Below are positions 1-6,855 of a stretch of DNA of 10,722 nucleotides, piece by piece; the stretch's first letter is position 1; each line of letters opens with the position of its first letter. The notes beneath the pieces were generated by a model, which was not told the origin of the DNA, searched no databases, and was given only the letters and a program-made list of their open reading frames with translations. Location: NCBI GenBank assembly GCA_945870475.1, contig CAMBSR010000059.1, positions 1 through 10,722 of the forward strand, read 5' to 3'. A program made the position numbers and the translations under genes. The stretch comes from Phycisphaera mikurensis NBRC 102666 (lineage in GTDB: Bacteria; Planctomycetota; Phycisphaerae; Phycisphaerales; SM1A02).

Positions 1-564
1 CACGATGGTGCGGTCGTCGGGCGCGCGCATCGAGACGAGTTCGTCCGACCTGGCGAGCATCTCGTCCCACAGCTGCCGCGCACGCTCCTCGGTGCGGTCG
101 GCGCCGGGCAGCGCGGCGAATGCCTTCAGCTGCCCCTGCCGGAAGGCGCCGAGCTGCTTCGCACCGGCGATCTCCTCCACGAATCCCGCGTAGTTGGAGG
201 CGAAGTCCGGCAGCATCGCCCGCCGCCACGCATCGATGAAGTCCTGCGCGACCACCGGGTCGCCGTTCGACCAGCGCGCATGCGGGCGCAGGTGGAATGT
301 CCACGTCAGGCCATCAGGCGACATCTCCCAGCGATCGGCGGTGCCGGGCAGCGCGCCGCCGCGCTCCGGGTCCATGATCACGAGCGTCTCGTGGATGGCC
401 CGCGCGAGGCGGATGTCGTGCTGGTACGTCATGCGCTGCGGGTCGAGCGTGTGGAAGTCGTTCGGCTGCACCATCGTGAAGTCGGCGCGCGGCCCCGCGG
501 CGTCGAAGCTGGAGAGCAGCAGCACGAGGACGGCAAGCAGGATGGCGGGCAGGGCCAGCTTCAT
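1..564 (-). CDS. OppA-like ABC transporter peptide-binding protein (3' end cut by window)
   Basis: The first 188 codons are present and the rest lies beyond the left edge. An N-terminal hydrophobic stretch (residues 1-20, LALPAILLAVLVLLL) is a signal peptide or anchor. No lipobox cysteine is visible, so lipid anchoring is not supported. The mature part matches the start of family-5 extracellular solute-binding proteins (OppA/DppA type): TLDPQ (39-43), a 'HETL' helix (58-61), LPGTADRWEMSPDGLTWTF (72-90), HLRPHARWSNGDPV (91-104) and the following AQDFIDAWRRAM helix (106-117). In that family the protein captures oligopeptides outside the inner membrane and delivers them to an ABC permease. ATG 564 is chosen because it opens the signal sequence. 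No Shine-Dalgarno is seen, and a TATACA hexamer lies 6 nt upstream. Family assignment is firm; the ligand is unknown. Confidence 0.88.
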   Translation of the reverse strand, partial: MKLALPAILLAVLVLLLSSFDAAGPRADFTMVQPNDFHTLDPQRMTYQHDIRLARAIHETLVIMDPERGGALPGTADRWEMSPDGLTWTFHLRPHARWSNGDPVVAQDFIDAWRRAMLPDFASNYAGFVEEIAGAKQLGAFRQGQLKAFAALPGADRTEERARQLWDEMLARSDELVSMRAPDDRTIV

Positions 565-570
565 GGCGTC

Positions 571-576
571 TGTATA
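571..576 (-). promoter_or_regulatory. Possible -10 hexamer directly upstream of the peptide-binding protein gene
   Basis: On the minus strand the hexamer TATACA (576 to 571) matches TATAAT at 4 of 6 positions and is followed by 6 nt before ATG 564. That distance would place transcription start at or next to the start codon, giving a leaderless mRNA. It agrees with the absence of a Shine-Dalgarno sequence. No -35 element is recognisable. Weak on its own. Confidence 0.25.
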
Positions 577-619
577 GATCGGCATCGCGCGGTGCGCGGC
601 GCGAAAGCAGCGGGTTCCG

Positions 620-625
620 TAGACT
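620..625 (+). promoter_or_regulatory. Possible -10 hexamer for a leaderless lipoprotein mRNA
   Basis: TAGACT, of the TA-N3-T form, ends 7 nt before the GTG start at 633. No purine-rich ribosome binding site lies in between (the spacer is tcggccc). The spacing fits a transcript starting at or near the initiation codon. No -35 element is evident. Confidence 0.3.
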
Positions 626-632
626 TCGGCCC

Positions 633-1376
633 GTGCGCCGCCTGCCCGCCATCCTGACGCTCCTCTGCTGCTGCCAGTGGCTGGCCGGGTGTGCCGCCGA
701 ACCCGTGGCGCCCGTCCTGGCGATGACGCACGCCGACTACGGCCGCGTCTTCGACGCCGCCCTTGAGGCCGCGCGGGCGGAGGGGATGCAGCCCGTGGTG
801 GTCGACCGCGAGCTGGGCGTCATCGAGACCCTGCCGCGCACGGCCGGCTCGCTGGTGGAACCGTGGCGCACGGACAACGCCGGGTTCGACGACATGGTCG
901 CGCACACCGTCAACTTCGAGCGCCGCCGCGCGCGCTTCGAGTTCGTGCCGGATTCCTTCGCGATGGAGCCGCCGCCGATGGGCACCCGCTCCGACGGCCC
1001 GCCGGTGGCAGGCAGCGACCGGGCGCAGGCGCGGTTCGACCTCCTGCACCACGACGGATCGATCGAGATGCGCGCCTGGGTGTACGTGGATCGCGGATTC
1101 GTGGCCAACCGCCGCATCGGTCACTGGACCCTCGGCGAGTCCACCGTGGCCACCGATCCCACCAAGGCCCAGGCCAAGGATGACGACTCCACCCGCATTC
1201 CCACCGACTGGACCCCGATCGGCCGGGATGTCCCATATGAACAGCGGTTGATGGGTCGAATCCGCTCACTTCTTGCAAACCCCGGCGAGGCACCGGCCAC
1301 CGCGCCCCAGCCCCTTCCGGCACCTGCGGCCGAACCCGCAACCGCCGGGGTGCCGGTCGCGGATGCTGCGCGTTGA
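633..1376 (+). CDS. Predicted lipoprotein of unknown function
   Basis: This encodes 247 residues from a GTG start. The N-terminus is a lipoprotein signal: positive MRR, a hydrophobic core (PAILTLLCCC), then the lipobox LAGC at 17-20, so Cys20 should be lipidated after cleavage. I do not recognise a family. Visible features are a THADYGRVFDAALEAARAEG segment (33-52), which looks like an alpha/beta domain start; a following GVIETLPR strand (62-69); a Met/Pro-rich loop around 115-125; and a low-complexity Ala/Pro tail over the last 30 residues. A secreted or envelope-anchored protein is supported; its role is not. The start is fixed by the lipoprotein signal, since the next in-frame starts would remove it. 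It is transcribed divergently from the peptide-binding protein, with 68 nt between the two starts. Whether the two are functionally linked cannot be told. Confidence 0.8.
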   Translation: MRRLPAILTLLCCCQWLAGCAAEPVAPVLAMTHADYGRVFDAALEAARAEGMQPVVVDRELGVIETLPRTAGSLVEPWRTDNAGFDDMVAHTVNFERRRARFEFVPDSFAMEPPPMGTRSDGPPVAGSDRAQARFDLLHHDGSIEMRAWVYVDRGFVANRRIGHWTLGESTVATDPTKAQAKDDDSTRIPTDWTPIGRDVPYEQRLMGRIRSLLANPGEAPATAPQPLPAPAAEPATAGVPVADAAR

Positions 1377-1388
1377 GCTGGTCCTCCA

Positions 1389-1418
1389 TTGACACGGATT
1401 TCAGGACCGGGGTAGCGT
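1389..1418 (+). promoter_or_regulatory. Sigma70-type promoter upstream of the secreted helical protein
   Basis: A perfect -35 box TTGACA (1389-1394) is followed by an 18-nt spacer and TAGCGT (1413-1418), which keeps the key T, A and final T of a -10 box. Predicted transcription start is near 1425, leaving a leader of roughly 38 nt before ATG 1463. It lies just after the stop codon of the lipoprotein gene, so the two genes are probably transcribed separately. Confidence 0.5.
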
Positions 1419-1462
1419 TTCCTGATTCCCGAACGCCGCCACGGCCCGAAAGCGATCCCTTG

Positions 1463-2434
1463 ATGCACCCGAAGCCCGCGAAGTCCCGCACCGCCACCCG
1501 CACCCTTGCCGCCTGGGGAGTTGCCCTCGTGGTTTCGGCAGCGGCGTGGAGCGCGCGACCGGCGGCGGCCCAGGCCAACACCCTGCCCGTCGACATCGTG
1601 GCCGCGAAGCAGGCCCTCACGGCCGAGCAGCGCAAGACGGTCGCCCAGTTCGTCGAGAAGCAGGCGCAGCAGTTCGCCGACGCAGATCCGGCGGAAGTGG
1701 TCCAGATCCGCAACGACTTCCTCGCGGTCCTCAAGAAGCCCACCACCGCCGTCGGCTTCCGCCACGACTACGGCGTGGAGTTCGTCAAGGGCTTCAAGAA
1801 GTTCACCGAGGGCGACGACTCGCTCCGCGCCACCAACGCGTTCATCATGGCGCGCTTCCTGGCCACCGCGGAATCCGTGGATTTCCTGCAGGACAGCCTC
1901 GACCCCGACACCCAGAAGAACATCGCCGTCCGCATCTCGGCATCCGCGCAATTGCCGAAGGCCGTCGCCGACGCCCCGCTCTCGGGCCCGCAGTTCGACG
2001 CGATCGCCAAGCGCCTGGCCGCCACCTGCCGCAAGGAGACGGACTGGATCGTCGCCGCCCACGAGGTGGACGCCATCGTGCAGATGCTCCGCGAGGAAGG
2101 CCTTCCCGCGGCACAGGCCGACGCGATCGCCGGCACGCTCGCCGGCACCATCAACGACCTCTCCTCGCGCGTCACCGACGGCTCGCAGCCGCAGCTCGTG
2201 AATGCGTTGCAGCGCGCGCTCCTGGCGGTCCGCAACCAGCTCTCCGGCATCGCCGCCTCCGCGCGCACCAAGCTGCTCGCGAGCATCGCGCCGTCGCTCG
2301 AGGGCCTGACCAAGATGAAGGGTGCTCCGCCGAAGGGCATCGCCGAAGCGCACCTCGACACCACCTTCCAGGCCGTGGTGAACACCGCGGGCCTCCTCCA
2401 GAAGGTGCGCGCGACCGGCGGCACGGGCGCCTGA
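1463..2434 (+). CDS. Secreted alpha-helical protein of unknown function
   Basis: This encodes 323 residues from ATG 1463. The reading frame is open further upstream, but this ATG directly begins a standard signal peptide: basic MHPKPAKSRTATR, a hydrophobic core AAWGVALVVSAAAW (16-29) and a likely cleavage after ARPAAAQ (31-37). The mature chain is rich in Ala, Lys, Gln and Asp and reads as mostly helical, for example TAEQRKTVAQFVEKQ (53-67), AEVVQIRNDFLAVLKKP (77-93) and LVNALQRALLAVRNQL (245-260). There is a single cysteine (Cys189) and no catalytic motif. The 77-145 segment describes an N-terminal unit ending in 'NAFIMARFLATAES', loosely reminiscent of helical-repeat folds. No family is recognised. 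It is probably periplasmic and restricted to a narrow lineage. Confidence 0.75.
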   Translation: MHPKPAKSRTATRTLAAWGVALVVSAAAWSARPAAAQANTLPVDIVAAKQALTAEQRKTVAQFVEKQAQQFADADPAEVVQIRNDFLAVLKKPTTAVGFRHDYGVEFVKGFKKFTEGDDSLRATNAFIMARFLATAESVDFLQDSLDPDTQKNIAVRISASAQLPKAVADAPLSGPQFDAIAKRLAATCRKETDWIVAAHEVDAIVQMLREEGLPAAQADAIAGTLAGTINDLSSRVTDGSQPQLVNALQRALLAVRNQLSGIAASARTKLLASIAPSLEGLTKMKGAPPKGIAEAHLDTTFQAVVNTAGLLQKVRATGGTGA

Positions 2435-2664
2435 ATCGATCCTGTTCTTGCGTTATCGGGCACTCCGGTGTGACCGAGGCGGGCAAAGCTCTCCTGGGCG
2501 TCCCCTCCCCGCGAGTTTCGTCCCCGATCAACCATAATCCGGCTTGACTGGACCGATCCTTCCGTCCACCATTGGGCGTATCGGATGGAACCCGCTCCCG
2601 CACGGAGCCGGGCAATTGCATTGCATTCCCTGCACACGCCGACCGAAGTAAACCTCATACACCC
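2435..2664. other. 230-bp intergenic region ahead of the cytochrome gene
   Basis: No gene is convincing here. The frame of the cytochrome is open back to 2572, but the signal peptide starts at 2665. The region contains a CATAAT hexamer (2533-2538), a possible promoter (2544-2572), an 8-bp palindrome GCAATTGC (2612-2619) and an overlapping pair of TTGCAT hexamers (2616-2626). The last 60 bp are clearly less GC-rich than the neighbouring genes, as expected of regulatory DNA. No terminator for the upstream gene was recognised. Confidence 0.5.
2544..2572 (+). promoter_or_regulatory. Possible promoter for the cytochrome gene
   Basis: TTGACT (2544-2549) matches the -35 consensus at 5 of 6 positions. 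Seventeen nt later CACCAT (2567-2572) matches TATAAT at only 3 of 6, so the call is weak. It would give a leader of about 85 nt. Confidence 0.3.
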
Positions 2665-4629
2665 ATGAACACCTCCACCGACACACGCCGGCGCCCGCAA
2701 CGCCGCGCAATCACCACCGCGGGATTCGTCGCGCTCGCCGCGGCAGCCTTCGCAACATCCGTGGGTGCCTTCATGGGCGGGCCTCCGGGACAGACGCAGC
2801 TCCCGACCACCGCCCAGGACTTCTTCCAGCCGGGCACGCAGCCGAGCAGCGATCCGCAGACCTTCGCCGAGACCATCCCGAGCACCAACTGCACCTTCTG
2901 CCACTCGGACTACAGCCCGACGTTCGCGCCGTTCGATACGTGGGTGTCGAGCATGATGGGACAGTCGGCCCGCGATCCCGTCTGGCACGCGGCGCTTGCC
3001 ATCGCCAACCAGGACGCGAACCTCGGCGGCGAGTACTGCATCCGATGCCACGCACCGGGCGCCTGGCTCGGCGGCCGCAGCGCCACCGGCACCACCGCGG
3101 AGTTCACCTACGAGGACTGGGACGGCATCAACTGCCACTTCTGCCACCGCGCCGTGAACCCGGAGCTCGGCAGCGACAGCGCCGTGGGCTACGACGCGCC
3201 GAACCAGGACCCGACGCCCGATCCCGAGGTGCTCTCTCCGCTCGCCGCCGCCGGCCTCATCCCGCAGGGACATGGCAACGCGCGATACGTGATCGACCCG
3301 CGCGACGTCCGTCGCGGACCGTTCAGCGATATTCCGGTGAACTTCCACGGCCAGTCGCTCGCGGGCGAGAAGGTGTGGCTCATCACGAGCCCGTTCCATT
3401 CCAAGAGCGAGTTCTGCGGCACCTGCCACGACGTCTCCAACCCGGTCTTCACCAAGAACGGCAACGGCCAGTACCAGCTCAACACGCTCAACACGCCGCA
3501 CCCCACGCAGCAGCCCGCGGACATGTTCCCCGAGCAGCGCACCTACAGCGAGTGGAAGAACAGCACCTTCGCCACCGAGGGCGTGACGTTCGCGGACGGC
3601 CGCTTCGGCGGCAACCTGCAGGGCCCCATGAAGTCCTGCCAGGACTGCCACATGCCCGACCAGGTGGGCGGCGGCTGCGTCTTCTGGGATTCCGGCGATC
3701 CGTGGTTCACCCGCCAGAACATGCCGCAGCATTCGTTCGCCGGCTCGAACACCTGGGTGATCGATGCCATCGCCTTCCAGGCGGGCTACGACGCCGAGAG
3801 CATCGGCCTGACGCCGGAGCGCATCCAGGCCTCCAAGGCCCGCAACGTCCAGATGCTCCGCGACGCCAGCGACATGCAGGTGACGCAGGCCGGCAACAGC
3901 ATCACGGTCCGCGTCACCAACCAGAGCGCGCACAAGCTTCCGAGCGGCTACCCCGAAGGTCGCCGCATGTGGGTGAACGTGCGGTTCATCGACGCCACCA
4001 ACGCCCTGGTGGCCGAGCGCGGCGCGTACGACGTGGCGAGCGCCGACCTGGTGACCGCCGACACCAAGGTCTACGAGGCCAAGCACGGGATCGACGCCGC
4101 CGTGGCCGCGGCCACCGGCCTCCTTGCCGGCGAGAGCTTCCACCTGACGCTCGCCAACACCAAGTTCAAGGACAACCGCATCCCGCCGCGCGGCTTCACC
4201 AACGCCGCATTCGCCGCGGACGGCTGCGCACCCGTCAATTACTCCTATGACGACGGCCAGTACTGGGACGACACCGTCTACGCCATCCCCGAGGGCGCCA
4301 AGAAGGCCGTGGTCACGCTGTACTACCAGACCTCGAGCCGCGAGTACATGGAGTTCCTCCGGGACGCCACGTCCGACCCCGCGGGCCAGACCGCGTACGA
4401 CCTGTGGGTGACGTTCGGCAAGAGCGCGCCCGTCAGCATGGACACGACGGCCCTGATCCTGGTGTCCGCGAACCCCGCCGACCTGAACGGCAACGGCGTG
4501 GTCGACGGCGCCGACCTTGGGTTCATGCTCGGTGGCTGGGGCCTGCCCGGCATCACCGACATCAACCAGGACGGCACCACCAACGGTGCGGACCTCGGGC
4601 AGCTCCTGGGAAGCTGGGGCCCGGTCTGA
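2665..4629 (+). CDS. Secreted five-heme c-type cytochrome with C-terminal dockerin-like repeats
   Basis: This encodes 654 residues. ATG 2665 is chosen because it opens the signal peptide: basic RRRPQRR, a hydrophobic core TTAGFVALAAAAFATS, and a likely cut near VGA (33-35). Five CxxCH heme-attachment motifs follow: CTFCH (76), CIRCH (125), CHFCH (157), CGTCH (251) and CQDCH (325). The stretch SMMGQSARDPVWHAALA (96-112) and the motif HKLPSGYPEGRRMW (423-436) are of the kind seen in multiheme cytochromes that end in a beta-rich domain. The C-terminus has two EF-hand-type repeats, DLNGNGVVDGADLGFMLGGW (606-625) and DINQDGTTNGADLGQLLGSW (632-651), resembling type I dockerin calcium loops. It should act outside the cytoplasmic membrane in electron transfer. 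The partner and substrate are unknown, and no oxidoreductase or heme-lyase gene is adjacent. The gene ends at a strong terminator and is probably transcribed alone. Confidence 0.9.
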   Translation: MNTSTDTRRRPQRRAITTAGFVALAAAAFATSVGAFMGGPPGQTQLPTTAQDFFQPGTQPSSDPQTFAETIPSTNCTFCHSDYSPTFAPFDTWVSSMMGQSARDPVWHAALAIANQDANLGGEYCIRCHAPGAWLGGRSATGTTAEFTYEDWDGINCHFCHRAVNPELGSDSAVGYDAPNQDPTPDPEVLSPLAAAGLIPQGHGNARYVIDPRDVRRGPFSDIPVNFHGQSLAGEKVWLITSPFHSKSEFCGTCHDVSNPVFTKNGNGQYQLNTLNTPHPTQQPADMFPEQRTYSEWKNSTFATEGVTFADGRFGGNLQGPMKSCQDCHMPDQVGGGCVFWDSGDPWFTRQNMPQHSFAGSNTWVIDAIAFQAGYDAESIGLTPERIQASKARNVQMLRDASDMQVTQAGNSITVRVTNQSAHKLPSGYPEGRRMWVNVRFIDATNALVAERGAYDVASADLVTADTKVYEAKHGIDAAVAAATGLLAGESFHLTLANTKFKDNRIPPRGFTNAAFAADGCAPVNYSYDDGQYWDDTVYAIPEGAKKAVVTLYYQTSSREYMEFLRDATSDPAGQTAYDLWVTFGKSAPVSMDTTALILVSANPADLNGNGVVDGADLGFMLGGWGLPGITDINQDGTTNGADLGQLLGSWGPV

Positions 4630-4678
4630 TCCTCCGCTGACCGCCCGCTGGGTCGGCAATCCGTGAAGCAACCATCCC

Positions 4679-4713
4679 GCGGCCCGCGCCATCCCGGCGC
4701 GGGCCGCGTTGTT
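4679..4713 (+). terminator. Strong hairpin terminator after the cytochrome gene
   Basis: A perfect 12-bp GC-rich stem GCGGCCCGCGCC / GGCGCGGGCCGC (4679-4690 with 4696-4707) encloses the 5-nt loop ATCCC and is followed by the T-rich GTTGTTCC. The hairpin is strong but the T-run is short, so termination may be partial or assisted. It lies 50 nt after the cytochrome stop codon and ends 20 nt before the permease start. Confidence 0.75.
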
Positions 4714-4715
4714 CC

Positions 4716-4721
4716 TACGAT
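4716..4721 (+). promoter_or_regulatory. Possible -10 hexamer for a leaderless permease mRNA
   Basis: TACGAT (4 of 6 to TATAAT, TA-N3-T form) ends 6 nt before ATG 4728. The preceding terminator hairpin leaves no room for a usual leader, and there is no Shine-Dalgarno sequence, so transcription starting at or beside the ATG would explain the layout. The -35 position would fall inside the hairpin stem and is not conserved. Confidence 0.35.
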
Positions 4722-4727
4722 GCGCGC

Positions 4728-6545
4728 ATGCCGCTTGCGCGCTGGGCGTCCGACCTCGGGCCCACCAACCCCATCATCCTGCGCATCGTCGCCAACGGTT
4801 CCCGGCGCACGAGGCACCTGTGGATCCGCAGCGGGTTCCTGGCGCTCCTCATGGTGGCGATGCTCTTCGGCATGGTCGGGCAGAGCTCCTCGCTGCGCGA
4901 ACTGGCGCAGCGCGGCGCCACCGCGTTCACCGCGCTCTCGTTCGTGGAGGTGACCCTCATCTGCGTGCTCACGCCGCTCTTCATGGCCGGCGCCATCGCG
5001 CAGGAGGCGAACCCGCAGACGTGGGAGATCCTGCTGACCACGCCGCTCAACCGCGTGCAGATCGTGCTCGGCAACCTGATGGGGCGGCTCTTCTTCGTGC
5101 TGGCGCTCCTGGTGGGCGCGCTGCCCCTCATGATGAGCACGCAGTTCTTCGGGGGCGTCCCGCCCACCGCGGTCTGGGGAAGCTTCATGATCAGCGCCTG
5201 CACCGCGCTCGCCGTGGGCGCGGTGGCGGTGGCGCTCAGCATCACGCGCAGCGCGGGCAAGCGCAGCGTCTTCGTCTTCTACAGCACCGTGGTGATCTAC
5301 CTGTTCGCCACCTGGGCGGCCGACGGTGCGCTCCGTGCGCCGGTGAGCGCGGGCAGCATCGCGCGCACCACCACGGTGTTCACGCCGATCAACCCGTTCC
5401 TGGCGCTCGAGTCGCTCCTGATGCCGTCAACCTACGCGGCTCCCGCCATCGAGCAGCCGGGCTGGGCGGTGTCCGCGTGGATGCTGCATCCGGCACGCAC
5501 CTACTGCCTGCTCACCATCATGACCTCGCTTGCGCTGATGGTGGCCAGCGCCTTCAGCGTGCGCGCGCTGGGTGCCCGGACCGTCAGCACGCCGTGGTGG
5601 CGGCGCATGACGCAGGCCGCGAAGGCCGAGGGCCGCACTGCCATGCGCGTGGGCCACAACCCCATTGCCTGGCGCGAGAGCCAGCTGCGCGGCACCAGCC
5701 TGATGGCGCTCGTGGGCCGCTGGGGCTTCGTGGTGGTGGGCATCCTGGGCGGCATCATGCTGCCCATCCTGCACCGCACCGGCGCGCTGAGCCTCGACGG
5801 CTTCCGCACCGCGCTGCAGACGGTGGTGGCGGCGGAGTCGGTGGTGATCATCCTCACCGCGCTCAACATGAGCGCCACCGCCGTGAGCCGCGAGCGCGAG
5901 GACGGCTCGCTCGACATCATCCTCACCACGCCCATCCAGCCCGGCCCGTACATCGCCGGCAAGCTGCGCGGCATCATCCAGTTCCTGGCACCGATGCTTG
6001 CGGTGCCGGCGGGTACGCTCCTGGCATCGGCCGTCTACGTGCTGGCGAAGGGCATGGGCGTGCCGGGCGGCATCACCGTGCAGGCTGCCTCGGGCACCGC
6101 CACCGTGGCCGTACCGGCGATGCTGCCGGAGGGCGCGCTCGAGTATCCGCTGGTGATGCTCGCCTTCACGGCCTTCGCGGTGATGGTGGGCCTGCAGTGG
6201 TCCATCAAGAGCAAGGGCACCATCGGGAGCGCGGTCGGCGCGGTGTTCGCCACCGGCGTCACGGCGCTGGTGCTCGGCCTCTGCGGCATGGCGGCCGGGC
6301 GCAGCATTCCCGGCGTCGGTGCCTTCATGAACGCGCTCACGCCCGTCAACCTGCTGGCCGCCGTCATCACGCCGGAATCGGTGGCCGACGACACGCTGCA
6401 GCAGGGGCTTGGCACGTTCCGCGTGGCGCTCGCCATCGGCGCGGTGGCTGCCGGGGCCCTGGGCGCCGGCGTGGTCTGGGCCATGCACGGCTCCATGCAG
6501 AAGACCTTCATGTTCACGGTGCGCAAGCTCGCCGGCACGGCGTGA
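4728..6545 (+). CDS. ABC-2 type transporter permease, internally duplicated
   Basis: This encodes 605 residues and is a polytopic membrane protein. Many hydrophobic segments are visible, for example 36-50, 68-90, 120-136, 152-172, 182-196, 258-276, 333-348, 364-382, 415-440, 473-490, 500-524 and 566-584. The hallmark of ABC-2 export permeases, a charged cytoplasmic stretch followed by LLTTP, occurs twice: QEANPQTWEILLTTP (92-106) and EREDGSLDIILTTP (389-402). Each half also starts with an NPI motif (NPIILR 14-19; NPIAWRE 311-317) and has a TPxN segment near its end (TPINPFLALE 219-228; TPVNLLAAV 539-547), so the gene looks like a fused tandem pair. Such permeases need an ATPase subunit, and none is encoded beside it in the window. 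The substrate is unknown. ATG 4728 is the only start that keeps the N-terminal NPI element. Confidence 0.87.
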   Translation: MPLARWASDLGPTNPIILRIVANGSRRTRHLWIRSGFLALLMVAMLFGMVGQSSSLRELAQRGATAFTALSFVEVTLICVLTPLFMAGAIAQEANPQTWEILLTTPLNRVQIVLGNLMGRLFFVLALLVGALPLMMSTQFFGGVPPTAVWGSFMISACTALAVGAVAVALSITRSAGKRSVFVFYSTVVIYLFATWAADGALRAPVSAGSIARTTTVFTPINPFLALESLLMPSTYAAPAIEQPGWAVSAWMLHPARTYCLLTIMTSLALMVASAFSVRALGARTVSTPWWRRMTQAAKAEGRTAMRVGHNPIAWRESQLRGTSLMALVGRWGFVVVGILGGIMLPILHRTGALSLDGFRTALQTVVAAESVVIILTALNMSATAVSREREDGSLDIILTTPIQPGPYIAGKLRGIIQFLAPMLAVPAGTLLASAVYVLAKGMGVPGGITVQAASGTATVAVPAMLPEGALEYPLVMLAFTAFAVMVGLQWSIKSKGTIGSAVGAVFATGVTALVLGLCGMAAGRSIPGVGAFMNALTPVNLLAAVITPESVADDTLQQGLGTFRVALAIGAVAAGALGAGVVWAMHGSMQKTFMFTVRKLAGTA

Positions 6546-6553
6546 GCCGCACG

Positions 6554-6574
6554 GCGCGCGTGCCAGGCGCGCGC
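6554..6574 (+). terminator. GC hairpin after the permease gene, possible terminator
   Basis: GCGCGCG (6554-6560) pairs with CGCGCGC (6568-6574) around a 7-nt loop, 8 nt after the permease stop codon. No T-run follows, so it may act as a 3'-end stabiliser or a factor-dependent stop rather than an intrinsic terminator. Confidence 0.4.
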
Positions 6575-6677
6575 GGCCCGGCACCCACCGCCCCACCCCG
6601 GGCCCCCGCAGCTCCCGCGAACCGGCGCCACGCTTCAGATATCGGCTCCCGGGTCCCCCAATCGTGCGACTGCCGGA

Positions 6678-6706
6678 TTGACCCCGGCCACCCGCCGCGC
6701 GATAAT
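6678..6706 (+). promoter_or_regulatory. Strong sigma70-type promoter driving the rny operon
   Basis: TTGACC (6678-6683) and GATAAT (6701-6706) each match consensus at 5 of 6 positions and are separated by exactly 17 nt. This is the best promoter in the window. Transcription should begin near 6713, about 370 nt before the rny start codon. Confidence 0.75.
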
Positions 6707-6798
6707 TCAACCTTCCACCCGACCGCCCTGCGGCGGGTTTCATCCGGCGGAGTGCGGCCCTCGTGGTCGTCCCGGCCGACCACCCGAGGAGTGCTTGC

Positions 6799-6855
6799 GT
6801 GCCAACGCAGCGCTCCAAGGCAACCGACCGAGGCATGGGCCACGGACCCGGTTGA
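6799..6855 (+). CDS. Possible 18-codon upstream ORF in the rny leader
   Basis: A GTG at 6799 opens an 18-residue frame, MPTQRSKATDRGMGHGPG, ending in TGA at 6853-6855. GAGGAG (6786-6791) lies 7 nt upstream at ideal spacing, one of only two clear Shine-Dalgarno sequences in the window. The same GGAG is paired in two competing hairpins of the leader, and the stop codon lies in a segment that can pair with either of two partners. This arrangement is compatible with a leader peptide. The peptide has no run of a single regulatory amino acid, and chance occurrence is quite possible. Confidence 0.25.
   Translation: MPTQRSKATDRGMGHGPG

Noticed and set aside
1373..1462. Longer start for the secreted helical protein at TTG 1373
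   Set aside because: It would put 30 residues before the signal peptide and overlap the upstream stop codon and a TTGACA promoter.
2572..2664. Longer start for the cytochrome at TTG 2572, adding 31 residues
   Set aside because: The extra residues precede a complete signal peptide that begins at ATG 2665, and a possible promoter overlaps this segment.
2665..2766. Twin-arginine export signal on the cytochrome (RRAITTAGF)
   Set aside because: The residues after the arginines do not fit the Tat consensus, and c-type cytochromes are normally exported unfolded by Sec before heme attachment.
1768..4692. A 974-residue open frame on the minus strand opposite the cytochrome and the secreted protein
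   Set aside because: It is composed of low-complexity Ala/Arg/Gly/Val-rich sequence without motifs and lies fully antisense to genes with clear domains. GC-rich codon use on the plus strand creates such frames.
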